Of a stretch of DNA of 64,000 nucleotides, positions 1 to 14,439 are shown in pieces. Made by a program: the position numbers and the translations under genes. The notes beneath the pieces were generated by a model. The model saw only the letters and a list, made by a program, of their open reading frames with translations, did no database searches and was not told where the DNA came from. Numbering within the stretch: the first letter of the stretch is position 1; every line of letters starts with the position of its first letter. The DNA comes from Whalleya microplaca (taxonomy: Eukaryota > Ascomycota > Sordariomycetes > Xylariales > Xylariaceae), in contig MU385789.1 in the NCBI GenBank assembly GCA_022497155.1, forward strand, positions 82,772 to 146,771, read 5' to 3'.

Positions 1-3000
1 CGCTTAAGATAAGCTGGGGGTAAAAGTAAATTTAAATTTAAGCTCTCGTTTTAATTTATTAAAACTATCGGGTTAATTAATAACCTTATAAGCTATTATT
101 CGCTTTATTTTTGTAATCTAGCTTTTTATTTCCTATTTTTCGTTAATAAAATAAAGATTTTTATAGAGGCGAAAGAATATAATGGGGGAGCGAAAAAAGC
201 AAAAAATCAAGTAAGCTACTTAAAAGCTATAATTAAACCTATCTTGCTATTATATTATTTAAATAAGTTTAATATAAGTAAAAATTATGCTATTTTATTA
301 GACCCAGATTTAACGTAATTAATTAAAAGTAGCCCGAGCTCTCTCTTTATTATAAATATTTATAAAATTAAACGAAAAAGTAATGCGAGTTCTTATTAAT
401 ATAACGATTAAAAAAAAATAAAGGCTACTTTTTTTTAACGTTAGTAGCTATAAGGTCGCGTAAATATATAAATACCGTTAATATAAGAAACCGGAAGTTA
501 TTTAAAACAATCCGAAAAAAAAACTAGTCATTAATTTAAGTAACTTTTTAATTAAACTTTACAGTAGTTTTAAAATAAACCTCTATTTTAATAAGTCTTT
601 TTTTAAAAATAGCAATATTTATTTAAATTATAGCAGCTATAAAAGTAGTATTGTAATATTAACGCTTATAATAAATAAAAAAAATATTATATAAATTTGG
701 TACTTTATTTATTTTCTACCTGTTTTTATTATAATTAAAAGGGGCGTTTTAATTAAAAATAACTTTAGGTATTTTATCGTTTCTAACTAATAAAAAATCT
801 ATTTTTAAAGAATCGATAATTTATTTAATCTTTTATTTTAAGTGCTATAGCTTATTCTTAATTTAAGGTTTAAATCTATATATCTTAATAAAAAAGCCGC
901 GAAATTAATTAATAATATAGAAGTTAATATTAGTTATTATAACAAATATATTAAAATTTAAAGAGAAAAGCTACTTTTATAAAAACAAATTAGTAAATAA
1001 AATTATTCCAGCTTTATATTTAAAGTTAAAATTAGCCGTAAATTTAATTTTAGGCTCGTTTTTAAATATAGCCTTAAACTTAATATTAACTTTCGAAATA
1101 AGTTTAAAGTTTTTACGGGCTGCTTAATTAATTTTTTTATTTTTATTCCGGTTTTTATATCTATTTTTCTTTTTTTAGGTAATTTTTTAAATTATAATAG
1201 TTATAACGACATTTTAATATATAAAAAATAAGATTTAAAATATAATATTATAGTAATAAATTAATATAAAATTATAAAAAAATTTAATTAATTAATTAAA
1301 AACAATAAAAAATAAGGGCAAAAAGTTAATAAATAATTAGGTAAAAATTATTAATAAATTAATATAAAGAAAACTTTTTTACGCTAGATTTTAGTTTATA
1401 ATAAATAAAGGTAAATTAAAAAATCCTTCTTATTTTTAATTAGTTATTTAAACTTATAATAAATTAAATATTAGATATAATAAAGCATTTAAGTCGTTAT
1501 TGCTGATTTTAAAAGTCGGCTTACTTAATTTGGCCTTAATACGTTTTTTAGGCTACTTATTATACCCTTTATTTATTTTATTTTTATATTTTATACTTTC
1601 TCTTCTTTTTAATAATTATTAACCTAATTATTTATCTTTTATTTTCGCTTTATAATATTTACTTAATTAATTATTTATAATTATATCGTAAGGCTTATTA
1701 TTATATAAGAAGCAAAAAAAAAAGGAACTCTTTTTATTAAGCTTTTGCGTAAGTTATTTATTCTTTTTTTTATAAAAAGTTTTATATTTAGAAATTAAAT
1801 CTCTCGTTATAATAATATTAATCGAAAGCTAAATAATCTTAAACGCTTTTATTAGGTTATAATAATTTATTAAAATTTAATAAATATTTAAAACAAAACG
1901 CGTATCGGTAATCTTCTTTTTAAAACTTATAAAATAAATATTAAACCCCCGCTATTTAATCGAGTAAAATCTTATTAAAATAACCCTAGTTTCCGTAATC
2001 TTTTTTTTTGATTTCTTTATCCCGTTTTATTTTATTATCGCTTCTTTTTTAAAATAAATAAATCGGCTATATAAATAGTTAGAAATTTTTGTTATTTTTT
2101 TTCTATCGATTTATACCTTAGCGTTAAGTTTTTTTCGCGTTTTAAGTCTGCCGTTTTTAAATAATCGAAAACTTTTAATTTAATAATAAAAAACGTTAAT
2201 TATGTCCTTAATTCTTATTTTAATATTAAATTTAATTATTTTAATTTAAAAATTAATAAAAATAAGCTGTTTTAATTTTAAAAGAATAATATAAACTGCT
2301 ATTTTTTAAAAGCTAATATAATAAATAAGTTTATTCGGATAAGTCCCTTCCTTATTTAACGTATATAATTTTTACTAATTAATATAAAATAATTTGACTA
2401 ATAGAAATTAAACTTTTTAATAGTTTTAAAAAAAGTCGGTATTATATTTGGGAATTTATAATCTCGAAGTTTTATTATAAAAGTTAAATATAAAAGCCTA
2501 CCTTAAAATATATTAAATATTTTAAAGTAACGAAATACCTCTTTAATTAACAACACTTTTTTTTATTAAAATTTGCGAAGCTAACTTTATTAGTAATTTA
2601 ATATTTTGCTTAATCGAAAATCGCCGTATATAATTTGGAGTTTTTATTTAAAAATATAATATTTATAATAAAGTTTTTTACCGGCTTTATAAAAATTAAT
2701 TTGTTAGTTTTAAAAATAAACGTTATAATAAAATATAGCTATTTTATAGATATTAATTAATAAAAAGCTAGTTCGGAAGTTTATATAGGAATTATATAAT
2801 TAGTATTTAAATAAATAAATGTTTATTCCGGAATAAAAAATATATATATTTACGGGCTTATCGATCGAGAAATCTTTTTTTTAATAGCGATATTAATTAC
2901 GATAATTTTAATTTAATAGATCGTTTTAAAAGTAATATATATCTAGGTTAAATTACTAAGGAAATTTATCTTTTTTTACCGAAATTATAAGCAACTTTAT

Positions 3001-6000
3001 TTATAGCTCGTAATAGGTTTTTTTATTTAATTAATAAATTATATATTAAAATTTGTAATTATATTTTTTAATTTAAGCTCTTTTTCTTATATTATTTTTT
3101 TATATTTATTGTAACTTTATAAAACCTTATTTTTATAAAATATTAATTTATATAAAACGTAAAAAAAAAAAATTAATTTATTAATACTATTTTTTTAATA
3201 TTTAATTATAAGTCTTTTATTCTGTTAATAATATTCTAAATAATTTAATTTTAATTATCCTTTCGGGTATTTTATTTTTTATAATCCTTTAATTTTTATT
3301 AGGCTCGACTTTTTTAATCTAGCTATAAGTTACCGGGCCTTTTTATATATTTTTATTTTAATATAACGTATTATTATCTACCGGTTTAAAGCTTTTTTAA
3401 TTATTCCTTATTTTACTATAGCTATTTAATTAATAGTTATTATAAGGTTTGCTAAATTTTTAGTACCCTTTTATATCTCGAATAAATCCTTTTAGTCAAT
3501 TAGAAAAAAATACTCCTTATAATATTACCCCGTTCAATTTTTTAAAAAAAACCTATTTTATTTTTATTTTTTTATAATTCGATAAGGCTTAGTCTATTTA
3601 TATTTTAGTTTTTTATTTTTAGATATATCAATATCCCGTATTATATTATAAAGTAAAATTAGGCTATTTTATTTTAATAATTCTAACCGTTTTTTTAATA
3701 AATATCGTTAATTATTTCGTTCCGCCGCTTTTTTTTATTTTTTTATTAAAATTTGTATTATTTTCGCGACATTTTTATTTTATTATTTAAATATTCTTAC
3801 TTTTTTAGTAATAAAATCTTCCCTATTATAGATATTTGACTAATTAAGGACCTGTTAAAATAGTAAGACTATTTCGATCGGTATAATAAATCTTTTACTA
3901 TAGACCAGTTTATACGGTATAAACTTATATTTTTATATAAATGTTTAATTAGCCTAAAATATAGCTTTAAATTTTTTAACCTATAATTTATTAGTTCTTC
4001 CCGTTATATATATAAGAAATCTTATAATCAGTCGATAGCTTACTTTTATTTATCCTTATATTTAAAAATAATATATAAATCCGACTTATATTTTAATATC
4101 TAGCTATATAATATCTTTAGCTATTTCTATTTTATTTTTTAAGTCTTTATTATATTTAATTATTATAAAAATACTATAGTTAGTATAAATATAGTCTTAA
4201 AAAAACTTTTATACCTTAATTATTATAGTATTTTTTAATGTCTTAGCTTTAGGCTACTTTAATAACTTATCTCTTATTTTAATAATAGCCGAATATTTAT
4301 TATTGTTTAAGAAAAACTAAACATTAATAATTTAAATAGTTAGTAATTATTTTAATATTAAAAAAAGGCTTTAATTTTTAAATTGTCTATTTATAAAAAG
4401 CTGGCATTTTAGGTAATATTTAACGGTAGTTTAAATCTCCTAATATATTTCTTTTTAATAATAAAATTTAATTATTTTATTATAAGTTAATTCTTGTTTT
4501 AATACGTTTTAATTTTTAAGTAGTAGTCCCTAATAATATACTTTCGTTAATTAATACTATTAACGATACGCTATTAGCTATATTTTTTATAAGGTTTCCG
4601 CTATAAAATTCCTTTTTAAATTACGTATTTAATAGCTTTATTCCGGAAGCTTACTTTTATATAATGTTATTTCGTTATATTAAAACTTTTTAATCGATTA
4701 AGTAGCTTTAAGGTATTAAAATATATTACGATTTTTTAGGAAGTTTTAAACTAGCTTTTTAGCGGGTATAAAATAACAAGTAATAAAAAAAATTCCGGTA
4801 TTTTTTATATTAGTTTATTTAATCGAAATATTTTTATTAGAAGGACGTTAAGTTAAATATTAATAAAGTTATTGATTTTTTTCTCCTATTAATTATCTAG
4901 TTTATCGGATAGCCCGGATAATTTATATAATAAACTATCCGCTATTTAATGTTATTTTTTAAAAACATATTTTATTTCGAAATTAAATATTTTAATAAAA
5001 GCTATTTATCGGGTTAATATTACGTTAAGTAAACTAAAAAATCCATTATTTAATTAAGCGATTAAAACTTTAGTATTAGTTTCGAAAATAAATCTTATAC
5101 TATAAAAGTAATTTTGCAATTATCGAAAAAACTTAACTATCTCGAGGCATTTTTATTTTATAATATCGTAATTAAGTTCTGGCCTTTTTTATATACTAGA
5201 TTTAAACCTTATAAGTCGAATATATCTATTAATTTTTTATTTTAATATATACCCTTATTTAATGCTTAATATATTAACTTTAAACTAAATAATATATCCG
5301 TTTATATAATTAAACATAATTAAAAAGGATATATTAATTAACGCTATTTTAAATTTATTTATAACTTATTATTACTTTATTTCCTATTCCCAATTTACAT
5401 TTTTCCGAAAAAATTTTATCAGTAATAAAATAATTAATATATAATATATAATTTATATATAATAATAAATTATAATTTTTAAAAATGCCTATATTTTAAA
5501 AATATTACTATAAAATATTTATTCTGTAATTTTAATAACTTTAGCTTAATTAGGAGAACGACTATTAATATTATATAAATAGCCGATAATAATAGTAACG
5601 TTTTTATATTAATTACTTTTTTTATACTAATTATAACTTCCGCTAATTTAAAATTAAGTAAAATATTATTAATATTTTTTAAATATTTATAAATAAATCG
5701 TTTTATTTTTAATATAATTTCTTAATTATTATATTTTATTTTTAACTTTTTAATACTAATATTATCAAAAAATAGCTCGCACTTATCGGGTATAAGATTG
5801 AATAAAATCCGGGTAATAATATATAAAAATTATATTACCGAATTAGTTTTTTTTTATAATAAAATCGTTATCCGGAAAAGCCCGATTGGCGTCGAAAATA
5901 TAATATAATTTTTATTAAATATAAATAATAATATTTGATTATATTTTAAAAAAAAATCCACTATAAAAATTATTACCCGCATAATAAATTTCTTTGCAAA

Positions 6001-6623
6001 TTTGTTATAATTATTCGGAAAAAAAGCGTCTCGTATTTATATAATATTTAATTTTATAACTAAATTAATTAACCGAAAGCTTTTATTCTTTTTTTTAATT
6101 ATAAATTAAGCGTTACGATATAAAATATAGGATTTTTTTAATATTTTATTTTTAAGCTGATTTTATAAAATATTTAAAACTTATATTTTTAATAGCGTTA
6201 AGATAAAAATTAATTTAGCTTATTATATATTATATAGTATTATTTTAATTTTATACGGAAAAAATATTTCTTTTTTAATTCGGCCGATTTTTATAAAATC
6301 CCAGGCTAATGTTATTTTTTATCGATAAAAAATTTCGATTAATATTACTTTTTTTTAATTTATAAGTTTTATATTTAATAATTTTATTTTAATAACGTTT
6401 AAGCGTTTTTTCGTTAATTTAATATTTTGCGACGCGAAAGCGAAACGCGAAATAATATTTTTATATTTTTTATTTATTTTAAATATATTTAAAGGTTCGA
6501 AATTCGGTTTTATACTTTATAATATCGTTTATTTTTAATTAATCGACCTTAAAGGGACTATATTATTTAATTCGACATTATTAATTGGGTAAATTTTTTA
6601 TACCTTTAGTTTATATATTATAT
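1..6623 (-). mobile_element. LTR retrotransposon A1, left part (3' half, reversed)
   Basis: This is the 3' portion of a family-A Ty3/gypsy element read on the minus strand. It is the reverse complement of A2 from about 17440 down to about 10800, so the window opens inside the region downstream of pol and the 3' LTR of A1 lies to the left of the window. Minus-strand remnants run from the post-pol frames (1-3000) through integrase (about 3600-4900) and RNase H (about 4900-5400) to reverse transcriptase, whose catalytic motif reads F-F-D-N at 5761-5772. The copy stops at 6623, where A2 is inserted, and resumes at 18124. All frames carry many RIP-type stops. Confidence 0.9.
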
Positions 6624-6851
6624 TGTTATAAGGCTAGTGTGCCGTAATATATATATATCGCTTGTCTTTTTCTTTTACTCTTAGATAAAACATATACAGC
6701 TTAAACAGCCTTGTCGCCGACAATAAACACATCTCTCCTTTCGATTAATCGCCGTTATAAATAACTCTTTTATTTCGTCGCCTTAATTACTTCCGATTAG
6801 CTAAAGCTATAAAGTAGCACCTCCTTTACCCTGACACCCTATCCTAAAACA
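6624..6851 (+). repeat. 5' LTR of A2
   Basis: This 228-bp direct repeat matches 17896-18123, and in reverse 22066-22296, 32190-32417 and 62340-62573. It begins TGTTAT and ends AAAACA, where the 3' copy ends AAGACA. It is visibly richer in G and C than the interior and keeps several CA and TG dinucleotides. A run of alternating TA lies at about 6648-6660. The sequence just inside the LTR shows no primer-binding site that I recognise. Confidence 0.95.
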
Positions 6852-7619
6852 TTTAGCTCCCCCGGACAGGCTTTAATTTTTTCGCCTTTTTAATTAATCG
6901 AGAAAAATAGTCCAAATAGAGGTAGCAATAAAATAAAACCAAAAAAAAAGGACTTTAATAAAACCCCCAAAACTACTAAACTAACCGAACTTATAAAAAA
7001 AAAGCACTAACTAAAAAAAAGAACTAACAGTAAACGATTATTTAAAATAAAAAAATAATGCCAAAAATAAACAGATTAATAGAAAGACTTATAAAAAACC
7101 TATAACATATATTAACAAGCTAGTAATACAAAAATATAGAAATATAAAAAATATAAAGTATAAAAAACACGAAAATATAGTAACATAAAAATACAGAAAA
7201 GTATAAGTTTTAATAAAGTAAATTAAATACGAAAAGATTAGCAGCACAAAAAATTAGGAAAGATTAGAAAATTATAAAATATACAGTAAATAATGTACGA
7301 AAATATATTACAATTTAAACCTATAAAATAAACTAAAGTAAAATTTAAGTAACGAAAATAATATCCGAACTTCTGACTAGCCTATAGGTAGTCTTATTAC
7401 GCGATTAATTAATTAATATAATATAATAGTTAAATTAGTAATTTATTATTAAAATCCTTTTTAAAAGTCTCCTAATTTTTAAGGCTATTATTGGCGTCCT
7501 AAGAGATAATTATAATTTTATATCTAGAGTATTATAGGATTATAACCTAGCATAATTAAAAAAAATAAATTATATTCCTTTAAAATTAAGCATAACTAAA
7601 AAATTAAAACAATTAAACG

Positions 7620-8935
7620 ATAAGATATTTTAAACTATACCAGATATAGCTAAAAAGAAATCCTTCCGACTAACCGACAATTAAGGGACTATTAACTTTA
7701 TTACTAATTAAAAGCACTAGTAAAATAAAAGAGACTCGGTATTATATAGTTAGAATACTTAATTAGAAATAATTAGTTAAGAGACTTTATTTTTTAATAT
7801 AACAAAAGACGTATAAGTTAATAAAAAGCCTATAGATTAAAATATAGCTTCCGATTAAAAGCAATTTATTATAACCGAAAAAACCAGGTTTATAGTAACG
7901 GCTGCGTTACTAAACCCTTAAAACTACTTATAGTTTTTATTCGATAAAAATAATATTATAAATTAAATCGAAAATGTAATATATATATTTAATAAATACA
8001 GCTTAAAAAATAATATTAAAATTAGGGAAATGTTATATTAAATAGATAATCAAACTAATAAATAACAGATCGAAACTTTACTAAAAGGTATTATTATTTG
8101 GAAAAAAGCAAAGGCAGTTTTAAAGCGATATTTTAAAATTAGTGACTTAAAATAAATAAAAACCTTTATAAAACAGTTAAAAAACCTGGAAGGAGGTAAT
8201 AGACTATTTGAACCGACAGAAATTTATTATTATATTTTAGATTATTCGGTTCGGGTAAAGAACGTCCGGAAATAAGGAAAAATTAAAAAATAAAACGCTA
8301 TTTTTATTAGTAGTTTATAATAAAAAATCGATCAAAAGGTTATTAAATAAATTATGTAGTTTTATTCGAAATTATATAATAAATTTTTTAAACTAGATTA
8401 TAAAAAAGCCTAAAACGTTATATATATATAAGCGGATACTATAGTCGGCTTAATAAACTATAATAGCTATAATATCCGATAGGTTTCGCCCGATTAATAG
8501 CATAAAAATAAATCAGTTAATCGTTAACGTTCGGTTCGGTTCCGTTTATTATTAATAAGCTTAAAATAGCCTAAAATTATCCTAAAAAAAAAGACTTTAT
8601 CTTTTTAGCTAGACGAAATAAAAAATTTAATTAAATTTATAAAATAAATGTCTATTATATAGCTTAAAACTAACGAAAATTTTACTATATTTATAAAGGA
8701 ATTTCGATTAATATTACTGAAATTAAAATATTACGCTTTATAAAAAGAAACTTCTGCTTAGCAAAATGCTTAAAAACGTAAAGCAGGAAATATATTTTTT
8801 AATATTTATCGCGCCGGGCTTTTAAATAAAAGAGAAAGATATAAAAAATATAACAGCCGATAAAATTAAAACAGTCGATATATGTTATAATCGATATTAT
8901 TTTAAAGGTATAATCGAAATACTTATTTTTTTTGC
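7620..8935 (+). pseudogene. Gag remnant of A2
   Basis: A frame broken only by RIP-type stops reads as a Gag capsid-like protein. The stretch around 8070-8150 gives residues such as LLKGIIIWKKAKAVLKR, followed by an acidic/basic helical region to about 8600. Near 8893-8935 a zinc-knuckle-like segment survives as C-Y-N-R-x-x-F-K-G followed by a decayed His, but its spacing is not the canonical C-x2-C-x4-H-x4-C. The start is unclear because the upstream 6950-7600 stretch is polar, Lys/Asn-rich and full of stops. It would have formed the virus-like particle shell. It is non-functional. Confidence 0.7.
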
Positions 8936-10080
8936 AGAAAATTAAGCTATTTTTCTATTACTTATTTCCTAATAGCGTTATTAAGCCGTAACGATATAAT
9001 ACGATATAATAATTAATTTAGGGGATATTTTATCGGAGGTTTTTAAACTACTCCCGAGATTAGGAATATTTCATTTTTTAGGTATATAATTACCGAAAGT
9101 AAAACAAATAAAAAAAGTATTATTTAAGCTTATTTATAATTTTTATATAAAATAGGGGTATGCGGTATTTAAATTCGGAAATTGGCTTATTATTACCTCT
9201 ATAAATATAGCAAAATCGAAAAAGATATAAAATTTAAATAAAATTATAATTTTATTCGATTAATAGCTAATTTATAAAATCGTAACCCGGAAACGATATT
9301 AGCTATAGATTTAAAGGTTAATAATATTGGGATAAAAGGCCTAAAAAATAACATTTTTTATAAACCTATAAACCTATAAAATTACCTTTAGAAAAAACTA
9401 ATTATTAATAGAAGCGAGAATTCTATATATAAAATAATAATTAAGCCGTTTTAATATAAAAATAAAAATAAAATTAACATTTTAATATTAAAAAGGCATA
9501 AAAATATAAACGGCAATATATCTATAAAAAAGACAATTAATAAAATATTACTAAAGCTAAACTTTCTACCTTTAACAGTCTTAAAGACGCCGAAATAAAC
9601 CTAAACTAATAAGCCAGAAAGTATTATACCTAATTAATTAGCCTTAATTTTAACTTTAAAATATTAAAAAAAGAAATCTCTAAAAATACGGTAAAAAAAT
9701 TTAAAATCTTATAAAATAATCTAATCAAATATTATACGGGATTTAATAAAGTATTACTTTAATATCTATTCGATAAAGCGGGTAAAATAAATCGAAAGCT
9801 TTATAAAACGATTTATATTTTTTTAGCCGAAATAATTAATTAATAGTAATAAAAATAGCAATTTTAGTTTAATTTTATACCAAACGTATTATAGCTAATC
9901 TTTATATCTAATAAATCCTAAAATAGCCTTATAAATATATCGATTAATAATATATCTATAATACCCGGTAACGCTACCCAAATTATTATAGTATTTTTGC
10001 CGGTATTTATCCGGAATATTAGAATATACATCTAACTATTACCCTAATTAATTATAAGGATTAGCTTTAAAAAATATAGG

Positions 10081-10485
10081 AATTTAATTACTATAGTTAT
10101 TAATATAGGTATTTAGTCAAATATTATTACGTAATTATACGTTTTTAAATATTAGATATTTATATAAAAAACTAAGATTATATAGTCCGGCTTTAATATA
10201 TTAATAGATAATAAAACTAGAAGTTTTAGTTTAATCGAAAAACCTATATAATTAGTAAGCTATAGCCTGCCGCTACCGATCTATATAATTAAAAATTTTA
10301 AAGCCGTATTCCCGTTACTTTTCGGCCTTAACTTTATCTTTTAATTACATATAATAATTTACCCTAAAAAAAACTTATTAATAGTTTCGATATTTTTCGG
10401 AAGTATTAAAATTATAATACCCTTAATATATAATAAGCTAGCTAAGCGAACTTTAGCCGACGTCGTTAATCTTTCGAAAAACTAA
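10081..10485 (+). pseudogene. Aspartic protease remnant of A2 pol
   Basis: One frame runs through this segment with only Gln/Trp-type stops. At 10093-10110 it reads I-V-I-N-I-G, which is the retropepsin motif I-V-I-D-T-G after G-to-A and C-to-T changes. About 60 codons later comes IKNFKAVFPLLFGLNFIF, then a hydrophobic stretch and ADVVNLSKN. The equivalent segment of A3 (41246-41455, minus) is still open. The protease would cleave the Gag-Pol polyprotein. It lies between Gag and reverse transcriptase, as expected for Ty3/gypsy. Confidence 0.65.
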
Positions 10486-11379
10486 TAACCGCCGACACTA
10501 AAAGCCAGGTTAATAGTAAATAAAGGCCTTAAAATGTTACAATAATAATAAACCTAACGAAATTTAAAAATGTAATCCAGAATAACTTAAGTTTAAAATA
10601 AGTTAATAAACAGATAGAAATTACTATTAATAAAATATTCTAAAATGGCAATTAAGTATAAGCTTCGCTATTTAATAATTATTTACTAGGCTTATTACGG
10701 GAAACCATTAGAAAGGAATCTAAATAAGTAATACGGCGTATAATATTATATCGTAAAAAGATATTACGGAAAAACGAAATTAAGCTATATATAATATATA
10801 AACTAAAAATATAAAAAGTTTACTTAATCGATAATGCCGAATTAAATAATATAGTCCCTTTAAAGTCGATTAATTAAAAGTAAGTAATATTATAAAATAT
10901 AAAGCTAAATTTCGAACCTTAAAATATATTTAAAATAAATAAAAAATATAAAAGTATTATTCCGCGTTTCGCTTCCGCGTTACGAAATATTAAATTAACG
11001 AAAAAACGCCTAAACGTTATTAAAATAAAACTGCTAAATATAAAACTTATAAATTAAAAAAAAGTAATACTAATTAAGATTTTTTATTAATAAAAAATAA
11101 CATTAGCTTAAGACTTTATAAAAATCAGCCGAATTAGGGAAAAAGTATCTCTTCCGTATAAAATTAAAATAATATTATATAATATATAATAAGCTAAATT
11201 AATTTCTATTCTAGCGTTACTAAAAATACAGGTTTTAAATATCCTATAAAGTCGGCTTAAAAATAAGATATTAAAAAAATCCCATACCCTATACCGCAAC
11301 GCCTAATTTATAGTTAAAAAAAAAAATAAAAGCCTTCGGTTAATTAATTCGGCAACAAAACTAAATATTATATAAATAT

Positions 11380-12110
11380 AAAATGCCTTTTTCCCGAATA
11401 ATTGTAATAAATTTATGGAAGAATTTGCTATATAAGCAATAATTTTTATAATAGATTTTTTTTAAAATATAATTAAATATTATTATCTATATTTAATAAA
11501 AATTATACTATATTTTCGATACCGATCGAGCTTTTTCGGATGACGACTTTACTATAAAAAAAAACCAATTCGGTAGTATAGTTTCTACATATTATTACCC
11601 GGATTTTATTCGACTTTATACCCGATAAATGCGAGCTATTTTTTAATAATATTAGTATTAAAAGGCTAAAAACGAGATACGATAGTTAAAAAATTATACC
11701 AAAAATAAAACGATTTATTTATAAATATTTAAAAAATATTAATAATATCTTACTTAATTTTAAACTAGCGGGAGCTATAATTAATATAGAAAAAAGCGAT
11801 TAATATAAAAACGCTGCCGTTATTATCGGCTATTTATATAATATTAATAGTTATTCCCTTAATTAAGCTAAAATTATTAAAATTACAAAATAATTACCTT
11901 ATAATAATGTTTTTAAAATATAGGCATTCTTAAAAATCACAGTCTATTATTACATATAGATCGTATATTATATATTAATTACTTTATTACTAATAAAACT
12001 TCTCCGGAAAAACGCAAATTAAAAATAAAAAGTAAAATAATAACAAGCTATAAATAAATTTAAGATAGCGTTAATTAATATACCTTATTTAATTACGCTT
12101 AATTATATAA
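11380..12110 (+). pseudogene. Reverse transcriptase remnant of A2 pol
   Basis: The segment matches the palm region of Ty3/gypsy reverse transcriptases. The catalytic motif reads F-F-N-N-I-S-I-K at 11639-11662; A1 keeps F-F-D-N at the same place and A3 reads P-F-F-N-N, so the ancestral motif was F-F-D-D. Upstream, FAIQAIIFIIDFF (around 11420) corresponds to the motif containing the first catalytic Asp. Downstream, around 12040-12110, LINIPYLITLNYINGYIIW fits the end of the thumb/connection before RNase H. It is destroyed by many stops. Confidence 0.75.
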
Positions 12111-12480
12111 ACGGATATATTATTTGGCTTAAAATTAATACGTTAGGCATAAAATAAAAATATATATTAAAATAGGAAATTAATAGATACGTTCGACTTG
12201 CGAGATTTAAATCTGGTATATAAAAAAAGCTAAAACTTAATTACGATATTATAAAACGAAAATGTCTCGGGGTAATTAAGTCTTTTCGATAATTGCGAAA
12301 TTATTTTTATAGCACGAGATTTATTTTCGAAACTAATATTAAAGTTTTAATCGCTTAATTAAATAATAAATTTTCCAGCTTATCTAACGCGGCACTAACC
12401 CGATAAATAGCTTTTATTAAAATATTTGATTTTAAAATAAAGTATATCTTTAAGAAACGATATTAAGTAGCAGATAGCTT
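12110..12480 (+). pseudogene. RNase H remnant of A2 pol
   Basis: This is one of the clearest domains in the copy. From 12314 the frame reads T-R-F-I-F-E-T-N-I-K-V-L-I-A and then a stop in place of Gln, the gypsy RNase H signature RF-LETDA-VLIAQLN. About 30 residues before it lies the N-Y-D-x-x-K-R-E-C-type segment, here NYDIIKRKCLRVIKSFR. About 20 residues after it, an A-F-I-x-x-F-D-F-like segment and a degraded site follow. It would remove the RNA strand during reverse transcription. Confidence 0.85.
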
Positions 12481-12859
12481 ATTATATAAACTATTAAAGC
12501 TATCCGATAAATTAGATAATTAATAAAAAAAAAAGTCGATAATTTTATTAATATCTAACTTAACGTTCTTATAGTAAGAATATTTCGATTAGATAAACTA
12601 ATATATAAAGTACCGGAATTTTCTCTATTATTTATTATTTTATACCCGCTAAAAAGCTAATTTAAGGCTTCCCAAAAAATCGCAATATACCTTAGTACCT
12701 TAAAGCTACTTAATCGATTAAAAAGTTCTAATATAACGAGATAATATTATACGAAAATAAGCTTCCGGAATAAAGCTATTAAATATATAATTTAAGAGGG
12801 AATTTTATAACGGAAACCTTATAAAAAATATAGCTAACGGTATATTATTAATAATATTA

Positions 12860-13800
12860 ATTAACGAAAGCGTATTATTAGGAATTATTACTCGAAAATT
12901 AAAACATATCGAGAACGAAAATCAATTTATAATAAAATAATTAAGTTTTATTACTGGAAAAAAATATACCAGGAAATCGCGACTGCCGTTAAATATTGCC
13001 TAAAATGTTAGCCCTTTATAAATAAACAATTTAAAAATTAAAAACTTTTTTTAACGCTAAAATAGTTATTAACTATTTAAATTATTAATATTTAGTTTTT
13101 CCTAAATAATAATAAATATTCGGCTATTATTAAAATAAAAGATAAGCTATTAAAATAGCCTAAAGCTAAGGCACTAAAAAATGCTACAGCAATTAAAATA
13201 TAAAAGTTCTTTTAGGACTATATTTATATTAATTATAATATCTCTATAATAATTAAATATAATAAAAGCTTAAAAAATGAAATAAAAATAGCTAAAAGTA
13301 TTATAGAATTAGGTATTAAAATATAAGTCGGACTTATATATTACCCTTAAATATAAAAATAAATAAAAATAAGTTATTAACCGATTATAAAATCCCTTAT
13401 GCGCATAACGGGAAAAACTCGTAAATTATAAGTTAAAAAGTTTAAAGTTATATTTTAAACTAATTAAATATTTATATAAAAATATAAATTTATATTATAT
13501 AAACTGGTTTATAATAAAAAACCTATTATACCGATCGAAATAGTCTTACTATTTTAGCGGGTCCTTAATTAGTCAGATATCTGTAATAAAAAAAATCTTA
13601 TTACTAAAAAGGTAAAAATATTTAAATAATAAAATAAAAATATCGCGAAAATAGTACGGATCTTAATAAAAAAATAAAAAAAAACGGCGGAATAAAATAA
13701 TCGATAATACCCTTTAAAAAAACAGTCAAAACTGTTAAAGTAAGACAGCCTAATTTTACTTTATAATATAACATGGGATATCGATATATTTAAAAATAAA
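12860..13800 (+). pseudogene. Integrase remnant of A2 pol
   Basis: The HHCC zinc-binding domain is recognisable: a Tyr-Tyr-Trp segment at about 12948, then IYQEIATAVKYC and an intact C-L-K-C at 12997-13008. The catalytic core follows. Around 13370-13480 a segment corresponds to the catalytic Glu neighbourhood of the family, and IPIEIVLLF lies near 13530. After about 13700 the frame becomes Lys-rich, as in the C-terminal tail. I see no clear chromodomain in this family. Confidence 0.8.
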
Positions 13801-14439
13801 AAGCTAAAATATAAATAAACTAAGCCTTATCGAATTATAAAAAAATAAAAATAAAATAAGTTTTTCTTTAAAAAATTAAACGGGATAATACTATAAGAAA
13901 TATTTTTTTTTAATCGGCTAAAAAAATTTATTCGAAATATAAAAAAGTACTAGAAACTTAACAAACCTTATAATAACTATTAGTTAAATAGCTATAATAA
14001 AATAAGGGATAATTATAAAAACGTTAAACTAATAGATAATAATACGGCATATTAAAATAAAAATATATAAAAAAGCCCGGTAACCTATAGCCAAACTAAA
14101 AAAGTCGAGCCTAATAAAAATTAGAAAATTATAAGAAATAAAATACCTAAAAAAACGGTTAAAGTTAGACTACCTAAATTATTATTAGCAGAACGAAAAA
14201 CCTATAATTAAGTATTAAAAAAATAATACTAATAAATTAAATCATTTTTTTTTTTTTTACGTTTTATATAAATTAATATTTTATAAAAATAGGGTTTTAT
14301 AAAGTTATAGCAAATATAAAAAAGTAATAAAAAAAAAGAAGCTTAAATTAAAAAATATAACTAAAAACTCTAATATATAACTAATTAATCAAATAAAAAA
14401 AACTATTATAAGCCATAAATAAAGCCGCTTATAACCTCG

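Noticed and set aside
6852..6900. Primer-binding site just inside the A2 5' LTR
   Set aside because: The sequence TTAGCTCCCCCGGACAGGC does not match a tRNA 3' end that I can identify.
11108..11299. A 63-codon minus-strand open stretch
   Set aside because: It is antisense to the reverse transcriptase region of A2, with hydrophobic low-complexity residues typical of AT-rich shadows.
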